NCBI GenBank assembly: GCA_034336665.1
Contig: JAPFBE010000002.1
Coordinates: 79,738,905-79,802,904 of the forward strand
DNA from: Luscinia megarhynchos
Lineage: Eukaryota; Chordata; Aves; Passeriformes; Turdidae
DNA length: 64,000 bases
Direction: 5' to 3'
In this document: piece by piece, positions 14,747 to 26,700 of the stretch
Layout: each line of letters opens with the position of its first letter
How positions within the stretch are numbered: position 1 is the first letter of the stretch
Translations under genes and position numbers: made by a program
Notes under the pieces: model-generated
Told to the model about the DNA's origin: nothing
What the model saw: only the letters and a program-made list of their open reading frames with translations
The model's database searches: none

Positions 14747-14826
14747 TGTGGCGTGGCGTGGCGTGGCGTGGCGTGGGTGGCGTGGCGTGGCGTGGCGTGG
14801 CGTGGCGTGGCGTGGCGTGGCGTGGT
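14747..14826 (+). repeat. (GGCGT)n CpG-bearing microsatellite
   Basis: About 16 copies of the pentamer GGCGT (read TGGCG or GTGGC in other registers) are seen, with one phase slip near 14774 where the tract reads GTGGGTGG. Every unit contains one CpG, so the array is an isolated island of about 15 methylatable sites in otherwise CpG-poor DNA. The overlapping open frames on both strands are artefacts of the repeat. Confidence 0.96.
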
Positions 14827-17800
14827 GCAGAAGGTGCAGCACGAGGTGAAAGCTGGGATGGGTTGCCACAATGCTGAGAGCAGTGGGATGGGAACGATCG
14901 AGAGAAAGGAAAAGTTGGTCTGGCTACCCTAGACCCAGCTCAAGGTGGGATTGAGATGAAGATCTAGAGGAGTGCAAAGTGAAAAAATATGTTGGCAGGA
15001 AGGAAATATGAAATGAAGATGGATTCAATTAGTGATCAGGTATGTTGGAAATAGTGGGAAATGTCTAGGAAAAGACACTAGAACAAGTAGCCAAGAGCAG
15101 ATGACAAATCTAAAGAAGACTGGAAATCACTGTGAATGGCGAAGCTAAAGAAGAAAGACTAGACAAAGAATTAGGAGAGAAGAAAAAGTATGGGTAAGAC
15201 AAGCATGAAAACATAAGCTGAGGAATTAAAGGGGGCCAGTTGAGGAGACAGGGTGAGAGTAGAGGTGGGAGTTGGAGCAGGGATTAGTACTGGCTGGAGA
15301 AGTCTGTCAGACTCAGTATTCTCAGCCATCATTTATTTCAGGACTCCTTGGTCAATATGGGATATATTTCTCAGTGGACTTTCTAAGGCATGGACTGTAG
15401 GCTAGGTATCCCCAAGGGATGTCATTACATTATCTTTTGCTCCTGTTTCATTCACTCATCTGCTCTGACGATGCATTTACTGCAAGTGTAATAAAGAAAA
15501 CTGATTCTTTGCCTGGCCAAAATGTGCTTTTAACAGAGGTGAATGAAGAATTTAATTCAGTAAACTTACCACCTATCAAAGACTGCTTTTACCTTGGCTA
15601 TACCCAGATATATCCACAGCCCTTAGGAAGGCTGGGTACATGTGCATGCATTTCTCTTAGGTTACCTTTCTTTCACAGAGTGGGAGAGAGGTATGAAGGA
15701 GGATACCATCTCAAACTGTTATAGAGGTGCCACCCTTATTCTTGCATGCTGCTTTAAAAACTAACCTCAAGTATTTTCATGTTTCTTCTGGTATGAAGAG
15801 AGCTGAAAAGTATAAACTCACATTTGGAGAGCCAGCACATTGAGAACCACAGGCTGGAGAGGACAAGATGCGTGGGCAGAGCTGTGGGGAGTTGGCAGTG
15901 AGCACAGGCTGACTGGAAGTTGCTGCATTTCCTGCACTGGGTAATATGAAAATCCCACTCAGTTCCCTGGCCATACACTTACATTGTTAAGAAACCCAGT
16001 CTCAAGAGTTCACCCACCGAAGTTTACTCATAATTTTTGAAGACCACATTGGTCTCAGGGATATTCTGCTGATAGACCATTAGTAATTAATTATTTTTGG
16101 ATTTTAATAACCATGGTTAGAATATCAGTTTTGTGACTTCAGCAACAGAGAGATGACATTTTCTCATGTAACTGAGGAATGGGGAGAAAGTAATGCAGAC
16201 ATACTGCATAATGCCCTTGTCCACTGAAGACTGATGAAAATGCTCATCTCCATAAGAGTAAGAGGAAAAATGCACATGAGATTAAAGGAAACTTAGTCAC
16301 ATGTATAACATTATGGATGAGTTGAGTGGATTTAGAATAGATAGGTATCCATTGCTCCCTAAAAATATCTATATATCTACATCTGTATATAAAATATCTA
16401 ATGTCTTGTAAAACATATGTTTTACCAACTAAACAAAACAAAGAAACAACAAACAAACAAAAAAGTTCTAATATTAAAAGTATTTCAAATACTTAAAATA
16501 CTTGTAATTAGAGTATAATTTTTATATTTTTAAGAGAGTCTTACTACCACAACTGATTTTTAGTGCCTTTACACTGGATTCAAAGCAATCAAACATCAAA
16601 CTTTTCCCAAGTGGTCAAAACAAGAGTTTTTAAAACCTCCTCTAAGTTCTAAGCGATTTTCTTTCTTCTTTCTCAGTCCACCCATGCCTGTTCCTGTCTT
16701 GGGTCCATGTGAATGCAGAGTCCTGTGGTATTGCTGCTAGTACTCAGAAAAAGCTGTGCTGTGCAACAGCAGCTCTGTCTTATGTGCTGCAGCTAATTAG
16801 TGTCAGGAGGAACAAAACCAAAAAGAAAAATAATGACATCTTGAAAATATTCTTACTATTCTTTTTTTTTTTTTAAATCAAAAAAATATTTCACTCTTCT
16901 GGACTGGTGTCAGGAAAACAGAATCCAAATCACAGAAATACACTTCAAATGTGGGGTGGTGATGTGCATTTATTCCCTATGCACAAAATTTCTCCCCCAC
17001 CCCCCCATCTCCTAGCTGGCACCATTGAGGCAGAGCTAAAAAAAAACCCTTTTAGACTCACTTGGAACTTGCTGCTGCCTCTCTGTAGCCCAGTTTCTGG
17101 ATGTTTGAGCTTCAATTCACAGGCACATGCCAATACAAAAACCCATACTGAGTTCAGTGGGATCATTTGTGACATTTTTCTTCTTGATCTGATTTCATGG
17201 TTTTGGCAAGCATTTATGCCTCTGTCTCCATTAAGAAGCATTTCAATTCCTTGGCCTCTGGGTAGTTTATCTTTGTTGTAAACTCCTCCCACTTTTTAAA
17301 ATAAGGTCAAATTTTCAAAGCCACCAAAGTGTTCAAGTTTAGGAGAGAGGCACAAAAAGGGTAAGGGTATGGCAGAAATATTTCTGGAAAAGGGTACCAA
17401 GTACCCGTGTAGAAAAGAGACTGCACATGCACAGGATTCAAGATTTCTGTATGTTGTGCTCAGGACCAAGGATAACATGACCAAGGATTATATGCTCAAT
17501 AAATATTTCTGAACCATGTTGAGGTGATAGGAGATATCTACTAAGATTCCTCTTAAAGGAACTATAGTCTTATGGACAGAAACTGTCTTTTTTTTTTTCT
17601 GTTTGTACACTACACATATTCTGTAAGTATACTGTACTTATAATATTGAGAATTACACCAAATTCCCTTGGGTTTCTCAGGGGAACTCAATTAACAATAC
17701 AAAAAATAAGAAGTTGAAGAACCTAGACGGTCCAAAGTTCATTTAAGTAGTTAAATTGTAGCCACCTTTGTTCCTTTTTAAATTCTGCACTTGCAAGGAA

Positions 17801-18955
17801 TGTTCAGCAACACCTGATGCTCAAGATGTGCAAGTCTAACATGAATTTTATCTAAAGATAAGCTGAATGGAAAAGACTACATTTTCAACACTGTCGATTG
17901 TTAAGTCCTGAGTAAAAATGCAAATGTGATCAGCACATTCCTTAGAAAACAAAAAGAAGTGTGAAGTCCTGCTATTCTTTTTGGTGGCTTCTGACTGAGG
18001 GGATTAATACAAGGAAGGCATAGTGAACTACACCGGTCCAACACTTGGTCTTTTTTTCTCTGGGTGCTGCTCACCTGATTTTTCTGCTTGACTCCACAGT
18101 GCAAAGCTTTGTTGGTGACCCATATCATTCTTCAGTGGTGGATAAAGCTGCTGACAGTCTTACAGCAGACAAAATTCATTAAATGGATGCAAGTTTGGAA
18201 ATCTTATTTTCTAAAGCTTTGCTGCAGCATCTTAATAACCACATCCAGTGTTCCTAATCAGTTATTTCTTGCTAAAATGTCACTTAATTGATTAGGAATC
18301 CTGATAATAAAAGGAAATAAGCCATTTTTCGTGTCATTATTACTCTTACACCCTGGTATATTGCTATCATGGCTGGTGAAGTGTGGACAAGGGACCTGAT
18401 CAAAGTTTTCTTTTTAAGCTGTCCTGGACAATTTTCCAACACTGCAAGTCCCTGATTACTCTTCATTCTCCTGATTGGTACTTCTGCAGTACCACAGCAT
18501 CTTCTCCCCTCTCCTGATGATTAAACGACTCTAGTTCTCTACTTCTTCAGAAGACAGTTCCAAAAGCTGCATTTCTGCTGTAATTTCATTGAGGCTTGGA
18601 GAGTTATCAGTCTAGACAGACAATTTAATCAGGATGGAAATGTGCCAAGTACTCCCTTAGCAGCCAAGACTGATATGAGATCTCTAAAGAAGAGCCAAAA
18701 ATTGAGTACACCAAGTCAATTTTTTTTCCTTATTTCAGGATGTCATTTTTCTCTAAATCATATAGCAGATGGAGTCTTTCTTCCTTTTCTCAGCCAGTCT
18801 GATTCATTCAAGTATTTGGGTTCTTACAACCATAACAAAAAGCAATTTTGCAGACATGTCCCAACGGATATAAAGGGGATGCCAGTGTACCTAACCCCAC
18901 CAAAAAAAAATTGAGATGATGCATCAAAAAAGGTATTTTCACACACTTTGCCCTG
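14827..18955. other. Intergenic DNA; purine-rich stretch then unique sequence
   Basis: From about 14930 to 15330 the + strand is strongly purine-biased, rich in GAAGA and AGGAG words, without a clear repeat unit. The rest is ordinary AT-rich sequence with T-runs near 16861-16874 and 17587-17599. No gene, RNA gene or clear mobile element was recognised. The open frames at 15419-15724 and 16907-17281 lack recognisable domains. Confidence 0.5.
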
Positions 18956-18959
18956 AACA

Positions 18960-19760
18960 CTTTGCACTTGTTCCATTATGAGTGTAGAAATTTGACAGAA
19001 AATAAACCCTTTGTGTTCCAGCTGGTCCTCAGAGATCAGGGAGGATGGGTGTTGCTGGGTTTAACTCCTGATTATAACCAGTTCAGCACACTAAGTCTGG
19101 TGATGTTCAGTAAGAACTTTGATGAGCACAGGTTCACAAGTAGTGCAATTTAAACAGTATGAGTCAAGTGTAATCAATAAGAGTGAGTATGAGCACAGAC
19201 TCAGGAATAGTGTGATTTACCACTCTGATACTAGAGCTCTGGCCAATTCAGTAAGAACTTACATGATCCAGAGTCAAAAATAGAATGGAAAACAGGTTCT
19301 GGATTGACAGTGGCAAATCACTAACTGCAGAGAGTTAATATGTGTAGTGACCAAAGATACAATAACAGAAATCTATTATAAATAAGTGTGTGTGTGTATA
19401 TATATACATAAATAAATATTCCTGAAACTGCCCCAATAGAGATGCTCACCTAAATGCTTCCCTTTGGGAAGGAGGAGAGACTCAGTCCATTGACTGAGGC
19501 CAAACAAGCAGAGGTGTATCCACCCCCGCCCCCCATCCTTTTTCTTTCTTTTTCTGCCCCAAACCCCTCTTCTTTTATACAATAAGTTTTAGCCCATCAC
19601 AAAAGGAGGGAACAATTGCATATTACAGGTGGGGATTGGTGACTGTAACAATACATGTAAGCCATGTTCTCTTTTCACTTGCATTCTTAGGGGGTGAAAG
19701 TTAGTAAGCAAATCGGGCTCCATGACAGTCTTGGCTACTTTCACTCAGAATTTATAGTTG
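18960..19760 (-). mobile_element. Probable LTR of an endogenous retrovirus-like element, decayed
   Basis: Read on the - strand, the block has a TATA-like box TGTATAAAAG (about 19573-19582 on the + strand) followed by a G-rich stretch and further sequence typical in layout of a retroviral LTR. The part at 19070-19300 contains related words repeated out of register: TTCAGTAAGAACTT occurs at about 19108 and again at about 19243, and variants of a GAGCACAG...TCA...ATAGTG string occur between them, so this part is a decayed internal tandem duplication. The sequence resembles avian LTR families as I recall them, but I cannot name the family. No retroviral gene is visible next to it, so it is probably a solo LTR. 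Both ends are approximate. Confidence 0.4.
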
Positions 19761-21847
19761 ATGCAAAGAGTAAAATAAACACTTTGGTCCTCCCCCACCT
19801 AGGAAAGAGGCAGTAAGGCTGTCTGACATCCACCAGAGAGCTTTTTCATGCATACTTATCTCCTTAAAGGACCAGATCTGTAGCACGTCTTGTTCGGCAC
19901 AATGAAAGGGGGAGTGAAGACAATGCTGGTCGGGAGGCACGGGTGTTCTTCTGTGCTTCACTGGAACAACACTGGGCAGTTTGCTCACTTTGCTCTGAAC
20001 ATCATTCAGTTGTTAGGCCTTACTAGAGCCAGGTGCAAGATAAGAAAGAGGCTCAGCTCATGTTTTTCCTAACCAGCCTCAGCAATTCTTCACCAGCTTA
20101 AGACAACTCTTGTAGCAAGTTTGACAATTTATGATAACACAGATAGGATAAAAACTAGGTGCAACATGCACATGGAGTACTGTAGTTAAGGCTGGCAAAT
20201 TTTAAACTATATTTTATTGGGTTTTATTCAGTTATATTATATATTATAGCATTACATCTTTTATAGCAAGAAGCAGCCAGGAATGAATTACAGGAACTAT
20301 GGAATTAGAAAAAGGCAAGAGTGCAGGCATAACTCTGAAATGAAAAACACAGCAGGGTCATAGGCAACTGAAAGGTCTAGGAGGAAGATAAGTCAGAGGA
20401 TAAAATATGAGGTTGCAGAAACGGCAGTAAAAGAAACAGGGCCAACAAGAAAGGAAAAACTCCTAACATCCACCCTGGAGCATGCAGCATCTTATTTGTG
20501 CCCTGTAGAACAAACAAACAATCTATTGGCCTTTTAAAAAATCTCCTCTTTCCATTATTGTTCAAATGATACTGCAAGAAATGCAGTATTCAGGATTTAT
20601 CAGATAAAATTTTGAGAAAAAATGTCACCATAAGTAAAATTACTCTAAAAAATTAGGAATTGAATGTAACTGTTGGAGGCACTTTGACACCTGCATAATT
20701 ATATCACCTTGGATTGTAATAGGAGTCTATAGTCCTGTAAAGGAATGTTATTTCTTCCCTAATGCACACAGACTGCTGATGTACTGAGAATATTTTCTTA
20801 CAGTTTTTGAGTGAAATTCCCAAAAGAAAATCCTACACTTCATGAGAGGATTTCAGAGTATGATTTTAATACAGGAAACAGAATTACTATTTCAGACACA
20901 GTAAAAAAGGAGAAGCAATAGTTAAATAGTCTGCACAAATGACACATAATAAATCTAATTATCATTAAAGTTATTCCTTAGGTTAGAGGACTGCTCTTCT
21001 TTTTTTTTTTTTTTTTGTACTTCATAGGGACTTTACAAATAGAATGGAAAAAAAGAAGGAAAAGGGACATTCAGAATTTTCTTAAAGTTAAGGGCCCTAG
21101 TCCAGTAAGATGTTCTGATGGCACAGAGACAGCACAGCTGCAGGCAGAAAGTTGGGATGCTGCTCAGAAATTCAGTGTGCAGTTGTCAGTGACTGCCAGT
21201 GATCCCACTGCTTCATGATCATGGAAACGCCTTGAAAAATATGTGGAATTCAACACCTGTGACTTTTCAGGTCTTCTTTTTTTTAATGAAACATGCCTGT
21301 TCACCTTTTGGAAGCTATAAAATGTTTCTTAAAACTTAATACACAGAAAAATCAATTAATAGAGAATGTGGTAAAATGGAACTAAAGGCAAGCGTTCATG
21401 TATTTGAGTCAAACTGATGACTAGAAGCTTTAGTTGCAAGACAGGGTGGGAAATCCATATAGATTGAAACACTTAAACTTCTTTACAATAAAATATTTTT
21501 GTTCAGACATGCCAAAAGTTGAAAATAAAAAATTTTGTTTCAAAATAACACTCTCTTCTTTTAAAAATAGCTAAAACAAGAAAAAGACTAAGCAAAAGAC
21601 ATAATTCTAAAAGAAATGGGGGGGAAGCATGCTTCACATTTTCTTTGGCCAGAATTGGTTTTGCCTTTTCAGAAAGGAATTCTTGCTTTTGTCCAGGTTT
21701 AGTTTTCAGCTCCAAGTATCTGTTTTATTCTGAGATTTCTTTTTATTTACTTTTTTTGTTTGTTTGTTTGTTTACATACTGACTTCAGGCTCTAAAATAT
21801 ATTTTCTAAGTGTAAAAGTTACTGTTTCCTCAATATTTTTCCCTACT
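19761..21847. other. Intergenic DNA without recognisable genes
   Basis: This is non-coding AT-rich sequence. It includes a 17-base T-run at 21000-21016 and a (TTTG)n run at about 21755-21773. No coding region, RNA gene or clear mobile element was recognised. Confidence 0.55.
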
Positions 21848-22185
21848 TACAGGACTGGAGCATATGCCTTAGAAGAAGATTCCGTTTTGATTAGCCTGGA
21901 AAAGAGAAGGCTAAGAGGAAATTAATTACCATCTTGAGCTAACTAAAGAAGAGTTGTAGAGAAAACAGCTATAAGAGGCTGCAAGCCACACCACAGGACA
22001 TTCCAGCTGGAGATAAAGATATTTTTTTCACAAGAGTGTGGCCAAGTACTGGCGCATGAAACTAGAGAACCTGAAGAATCTCCATTCTTGGAGACTTTCT
22101 TTCAAAACCTGATTGGGCAGGCCTGAGCATCCCGATCAAACTAGCCCTACTTCTTATAGGAGATGGGAATACATGGGTCACTCCA
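21848..22185 (+). mobile_element. Old CR1-type LINE 3' end, decayed
   Basis: The order of words follows the 3' portion of avian CR1 elements: a 'ctggagca...' start, then AGCCTGGAAAAGAGAAGGCT at about 21894-21913, then a GAATCTCCATTCTTGGAGA block at about 22075-22093, then a 'caaaacctgattgggcaggcctgagcat' type string and a run matching the part before the terminal octamer repeats. This order is diagnostic for CR1. It is 5'-truncated, as is usual for CR1, and has many substitutions, so it is an old insertion. The usual terminal 'attctatgattct' repeats are not clear. The ends are approximate. Confidence 0.7.
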
Positions 22186-24489
22186 ATTTAATTTACTCTG
22201 TATTTCTAAATGTGAATGTTTGCATAGTAGTGCTCTGGGTTAGATCAAAACAATACACAGGATGATTGAGTAACAACCACATGGCTACCAAAAAGCACTG
22301 GTTTGGCAGCTAATGCATACTTCCATAGAAATCCACATGATATTTCATGCTCTATTTTATACTGAGCTTGGCCAATGTCAAGGAGGAAATTTGCATCCTG
22401 AGCTTGGTTTAGACCACACCAGCTAACTTTCAACCAAAACTCAGGCAGCATGCTCAGGATATTTTACATTAAGCACTGTTGATGTGGTTTGGCTTTCTCA
22501 GATCTACACAACCCTCATGTGTTGAAATATCTTCAGAGATCCTTACAGCACACAGCAAAGCATGCAATCCTCAATCTCATTTGGTAAAAACTTCTCTCTG
22601 GCAAGCTGCAATACAGTCTTCACATTGTGTCAGACAGCTTGACCTAGGGAAAAAAACTACAAAAAAATAGCAGTTATCTCTCAAGGTCAAAGGAACATCA
22701 CATGGTAGCCAAATGAAATCCAGAGACACAACCTATTCAGTATGGACACAGTTCAGTTAAAGAAGTGCAGGTGTGAGCCAGAGTGTGCCACCCCAGGGCC
22801 AGGAACTGAAACAATCCCTGGGATGAGCACCATAGATACATATATTACAGATACTGCAATCTTTCAGACAGTCAGGTTTCAATTAGTTTTAAATGAGGCT
22901 GAAATTTTTATTCTGCATGGGAATAATGTCTCTCTGAAGTAGATTTTAAAACCAGGAAAACTTTTTTCTATTTGATTTTCTAAAAAGTCTAATTTGTATG
23001 TAAATTTTTCAAATAAGAATAATTAAGAATGCCAAATCAAGTACCCAAAAATTAGGAAAAACCATGTCTAGGATTGATGTTTCAGACTGAATTCACATAT
23101 GTTCTATACATTATTCATAGTTCTATGATTGACTGGTGGGTTTTTTCCTCCTCCCATGGAACTATACAGCTTTCCATTGAGTAAAAAAAGGGATGGAAAA
23201 CACATGATATTCTACCTCAGGCAAGGGGTTTGGTTTTCTGGGTTTCCAAGATTACAGCTGCCAAGAACAGGTCTTTTCTGTGGTAGACCACACAGCCTAG
23301 GGTGCCCAAGCTCCACAGCATCCTGCTACATGAGCCATCAGGGAGAACACGGTGAGATTAGGCTTCCTTTGGATGCCTAAGGTATGCTGTACTGAAAGTT
23401 CACTGAAAGTGAGACATTTTCCTTCGTGACTGTAATTTCCCTGAGCTGATTTGGTATTTTGCAATATTTCCATTTACCTCTGGGACAGAATGAGAGAAAA
23501 CAGTCCAAGTCTGTAACAAAATCATTTAGAGTAGGATATACATGAACAACCAAAAGAACTTGAATATGTCTACACTGCCATCCCTGCAGTTTTCTGACCC
23601 TTGCCAGCTCAGGTGCTGACAGCACAGGACACTGAGCAGCACAGACTGCAGTGCTACAGGCTAAATGTGTAAATGAGCCTGCATGCCTGGATTCTGTAAT
23701 TGTATTACTGATAAATGAATCACACAGTTTAAAGTTAACTTAGTGCCACTTCTATGAGCAGCAACCACCTCTTGATTAAAATGCTGTATTAAGAAAACTG
23801 TCTTGCCTATGGAAAAAAAAAGCTGTGAAAACTCTCCAAACACACATATTACAGGAGACATTTAATGTATACTTAATACAATTTCATACAACCAATGATA
23901 TGAACTAACAGGCCTATAATTTGACGTTTGCTTTTCATTAATTCAAGGATTTTTTTCTCAGATGGGTAGCAAGTCTTTGCATATTTATTCTTCTCAGTGT
24001 TTAGGGCTGATAGAAAGTTAATGTGAATAGTCTGCCAAAGCGTTCTTCACCCCCCAAGGCATTGAGCTCTATCAAGTCGTAACGACACTTAGCTTTGATG
24101 ACTAAACACTACTTATGTCAAAAGTTTGATGAGAACAGGCTTATTCATCGTAGAGGGAATTAAGTTTAGTATTTTAGCAGAATGTTTCTGTATTTGAATT
24201 ACATGGTTATGCACAAGAATGTGAACTAAAATGAAAAGTAACGTAAAATTGAGAAAGACTTTGAAGAACACATTACTCCTTAACAGTGAATTTTGATTTA
24301 GGATTCTGTCTCAAAAAGCTGATCATGCCAACAGGAAGAAAAAATAAGATGAACTTTGAAGGTCAGAGAGGAACATGTGTTACTCATATAACTGAACTCT
24401 TCTCTTAGGAAAGAAATCCTTCCAGAAGCACTGCATCAGAAAAACTAACTATTCTAAATCGTGTTTGACCAGTCTGAGAAGGCAATTGA
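22186..24489. other. Intergenic DNA without recognisable genes
   Basis: This is ordinary AT-rich non-coding sequence. Open frames here are all under about 85 codons and have no recognisable domain. I see no clear repeat or RNA gene. Confidence 0.5.
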
Positions 24490-24789
24490 GCACTAGTCCG
24501 GGTCCACCAGCCATGTCCCAGCTAAACAAGCTCTCAGGGGACAGTATTTTTTTGCAACATGCACCTTGCTTCAGCAACCTCGTTCAAGCTTCTCTCCTAA
24601 TTGAGCTCTGTGCTTTGTCTCTCTCGCAACCCCAAATTTAGGTGCTCACAGGGACTTAGCCCCAACTACCCCAGATACTGTTAGACGAGACCTTGAATTC
24701 CCAGCTGTGACTCAGATAAGCATGTCCTCACATAAATTTAAGCACAGCTGTCTCAGGGTGATTCTATGATGATTAGTCTATTACCTGAT

Positions 24790-25545
24790 TGTCTGCTTCG
24801 TGCCCAAAAATGGTTGCTGTTGCTTTAAAGTGGGTCTGTGGGGAGAAGGGAGCCTTGGTGGGCTTTTCCAAAGCCTCACCCCCGGGCATCTGGCATGCCA
24901 TGTGATCTGGGGTTTTGCTTGGCTAACGTGGGGGTTTTTGTTAGCCCAGGCAGAAGGGGTTTTATTGTCTTTCCCTGGCCTTGGAGAGGCTGCAGCAGCA
25001 ATTCTTCAGTGGCTCTTTGAAGTGAACTGGATGGTTTGGTTTTGGTCCGAGATCAGACTGGCAGGAAAGACAAGGGGCCTTTCTTCTTTGGCCCCATGTC
25101 TCAGGAGAAGCTAAGCCCGCAAGAGAAAGCTCACCTGCTCCATCTGCTGTGAAGAGGGGACCGACAGAGACTCACCAGGTTTCACATCTGTTTGCCCAAA
25201 CTGCTGCTTGAAACTACTGGGGTTTTTTGTTTGTTTTCCCTGAAAACCCATGCCATTTTGTCCCCACCAAGTGGCAAACCGGTGTTGGATTTTTTCTTTC
25301 CTTGGCATTTTGGGTTTCTGTTCCAGTGTGTGTGTGTGTATGGGGGTGGAGGGGGCTAAGTTCTCACAATTCAATGTCTAGCATTTATTTACTATTTACT
25401 GTGACATGTGGGCACTCTGTCAATAACTGGTTGGGGTCTTTTTTTCACTTTCATCCACTAGTATTCATTTCCTATTGACAGAAAGGGATTATTGGAACTC
25501 TTTTCTTTTTTTAAAGGAAACACTCATTCCAGTGTTTTTACCCTT
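24790..25545. other. Unidentified insert-like segment inside the tandem repeat
   Basis: This segment interrupts the decayed array and is GC-richer than its surroundings. It includes a (GT)7 run at about 25326-25339. Its open frames (24800-25114 and 25111-25374) have no recognisable domain. It could be an unrecognised LTR or other mobile element, or simply unrelated sequence. I cannot define terminal repeats or a target-site duplication. Confidence 0.25.
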
Positions 25546-26318
25546 AAACTTGTCTCTAAACCAAGACAACAGCACAAGACTTCAGAAGAGAATTCTTCTG
25601 ATACTCTACTGTTTCCTTTAGCGGCTTCTTTCCAGGCTTAACTGGACTAAACTGGAATTTCTACTCTTTGTGTCTCTTCCAACTCTTACCCCAAACCTAG
25701 GTGTCTGGTGAGATCTAGCTCAACATTCTCAAGCCATAGCCCAGGTGAGCATGTCCTCAGGGAACAATTATTTTTGTCCCCATCCATTCCTTTGGCAATC
25801 CCTTTTCAATCCCTGACCAAATTAAGTGCTAGGCTTTCTCTCTTTTCCCAAAGCTGAACACAATCAGATCCCAAATCATAGGTCCAGGCTGAGACAGCCC
25901 AAAACCCCTAACCATGAACCAGATGGAAACTTAGCTCTGAGAATAATTCTTTCCTGCCCCACTCCAAATGGGGATTCAAACTTGGCCTGTCTCCCGTCCC
26001 TAAGCCTAATTGTAGCCACAACTCCAACACCTGGTATCTGCAGAGACCAGCCAAAGACCCCAAGCCATAGCCATGATGAACAAGTTGTCCTAAGAGAATT
26101 CCTACAGCAAATCTTTCTATCAAAATGGAGCTCTATGCTCTGCCTTGTTGAAAATCTAACTTAGTCTGAATGCAAAGGATGGGTTCAGATCCTGAACTAG
26201 CACCCAGATTAAAAAGATTTCAGGGAAGAGGTATTTTTGCAGCCTATCCCTTCCTTCAGCTGTTTTATCTCACTCCCAACAAGAGATGATGACAGATGAT
26301 GATTATGAGAGGAGAGAG

Positions 26319-26340
26319 ATGTTAACATTAATGTTAACAT
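26319..26340. other. 22-bp perfect palindrome built from GTTAAC sites
   Basis: The 22 bases read identically on both strands, with two GTTAAC (HpaI) sites around a central ATTAAT. A third partial copy, ATTAAC, follows directly. It resembles the half-sites of HNF1-type homeodomain proteins (GTTAAT), but the spacing is not the classical one, so any binding is speculative. Confidence 0.7.
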
Positions 26341-26700
26341 TAACCCTAATCCCAGGCATCAGTTGAGCCTTCCCCAACATGCCCAGCCATGGCCTGGATG
26401 AAAAATGTCTCCAGGAAGAATTCGATTTATGTACTACCCCTTTTTGGCAGCTCTGGGTAGCTCCACACCAAGTGCATCTCTAGGCATGATGACCTCATTC
26501 TCCAAAATTAACACTTAACTTCAAGCCCATTCTTCGACCTGGACTGAGTCTTGGCTCAAAGCACACAGCCATGACCTAGATGAGAAATTTCTCAATGAAA
26601 ATTCTGTCTGCAGACTACTCATCCCTTCTCCATCTACTTGTTAACATTGGTGATGGTGATTCTTGGAACAGGGATGTTTTTGTTGCTCCCTTCTTTCAGC

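Larger units (their letters stand above)
24490..26700 (+). repeat. Decayed tandem repeat, unit about 150-195 bp
   Basis: A shared anchor of the form 'gccatagcccagatgagca', followed by 'tcctcaggga(a)' and then 'attnttttgcagc', recurs with substitutions. Clear anchors start at 24510, 24704, 25733, 25911, 26064, 26386 and 26568, and weaker ones at about 25563, 26205 and 26645. Neighbouring anchors are mostly 140-195 bp apart. Between anchors a second shared stretch runs 'accccaaacctaggt...ctgagac'. The pattern fits at least nine diverged copies of a tandem unit. Between about 24780 and 25550 the units are not visible, so either a foreign segment is inserted or decay is complete. An embedded 22-bp palindrome lies at 26319-26340. 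I do not recognise the satellite family. Confidence 0.6.

Noticed and set aside
14477..14869. Open frames of 104-130 codons across the GGCGT array
   Set aside because: Same cause: repeat-generated translation (RHATP-type), with no domain and no gene context.
26321..26352. Telomere-like ACCCTAA near the palindrome
   Set aside because: Only a single AACCCTAA copy is present; there is no tandem telomeric run.
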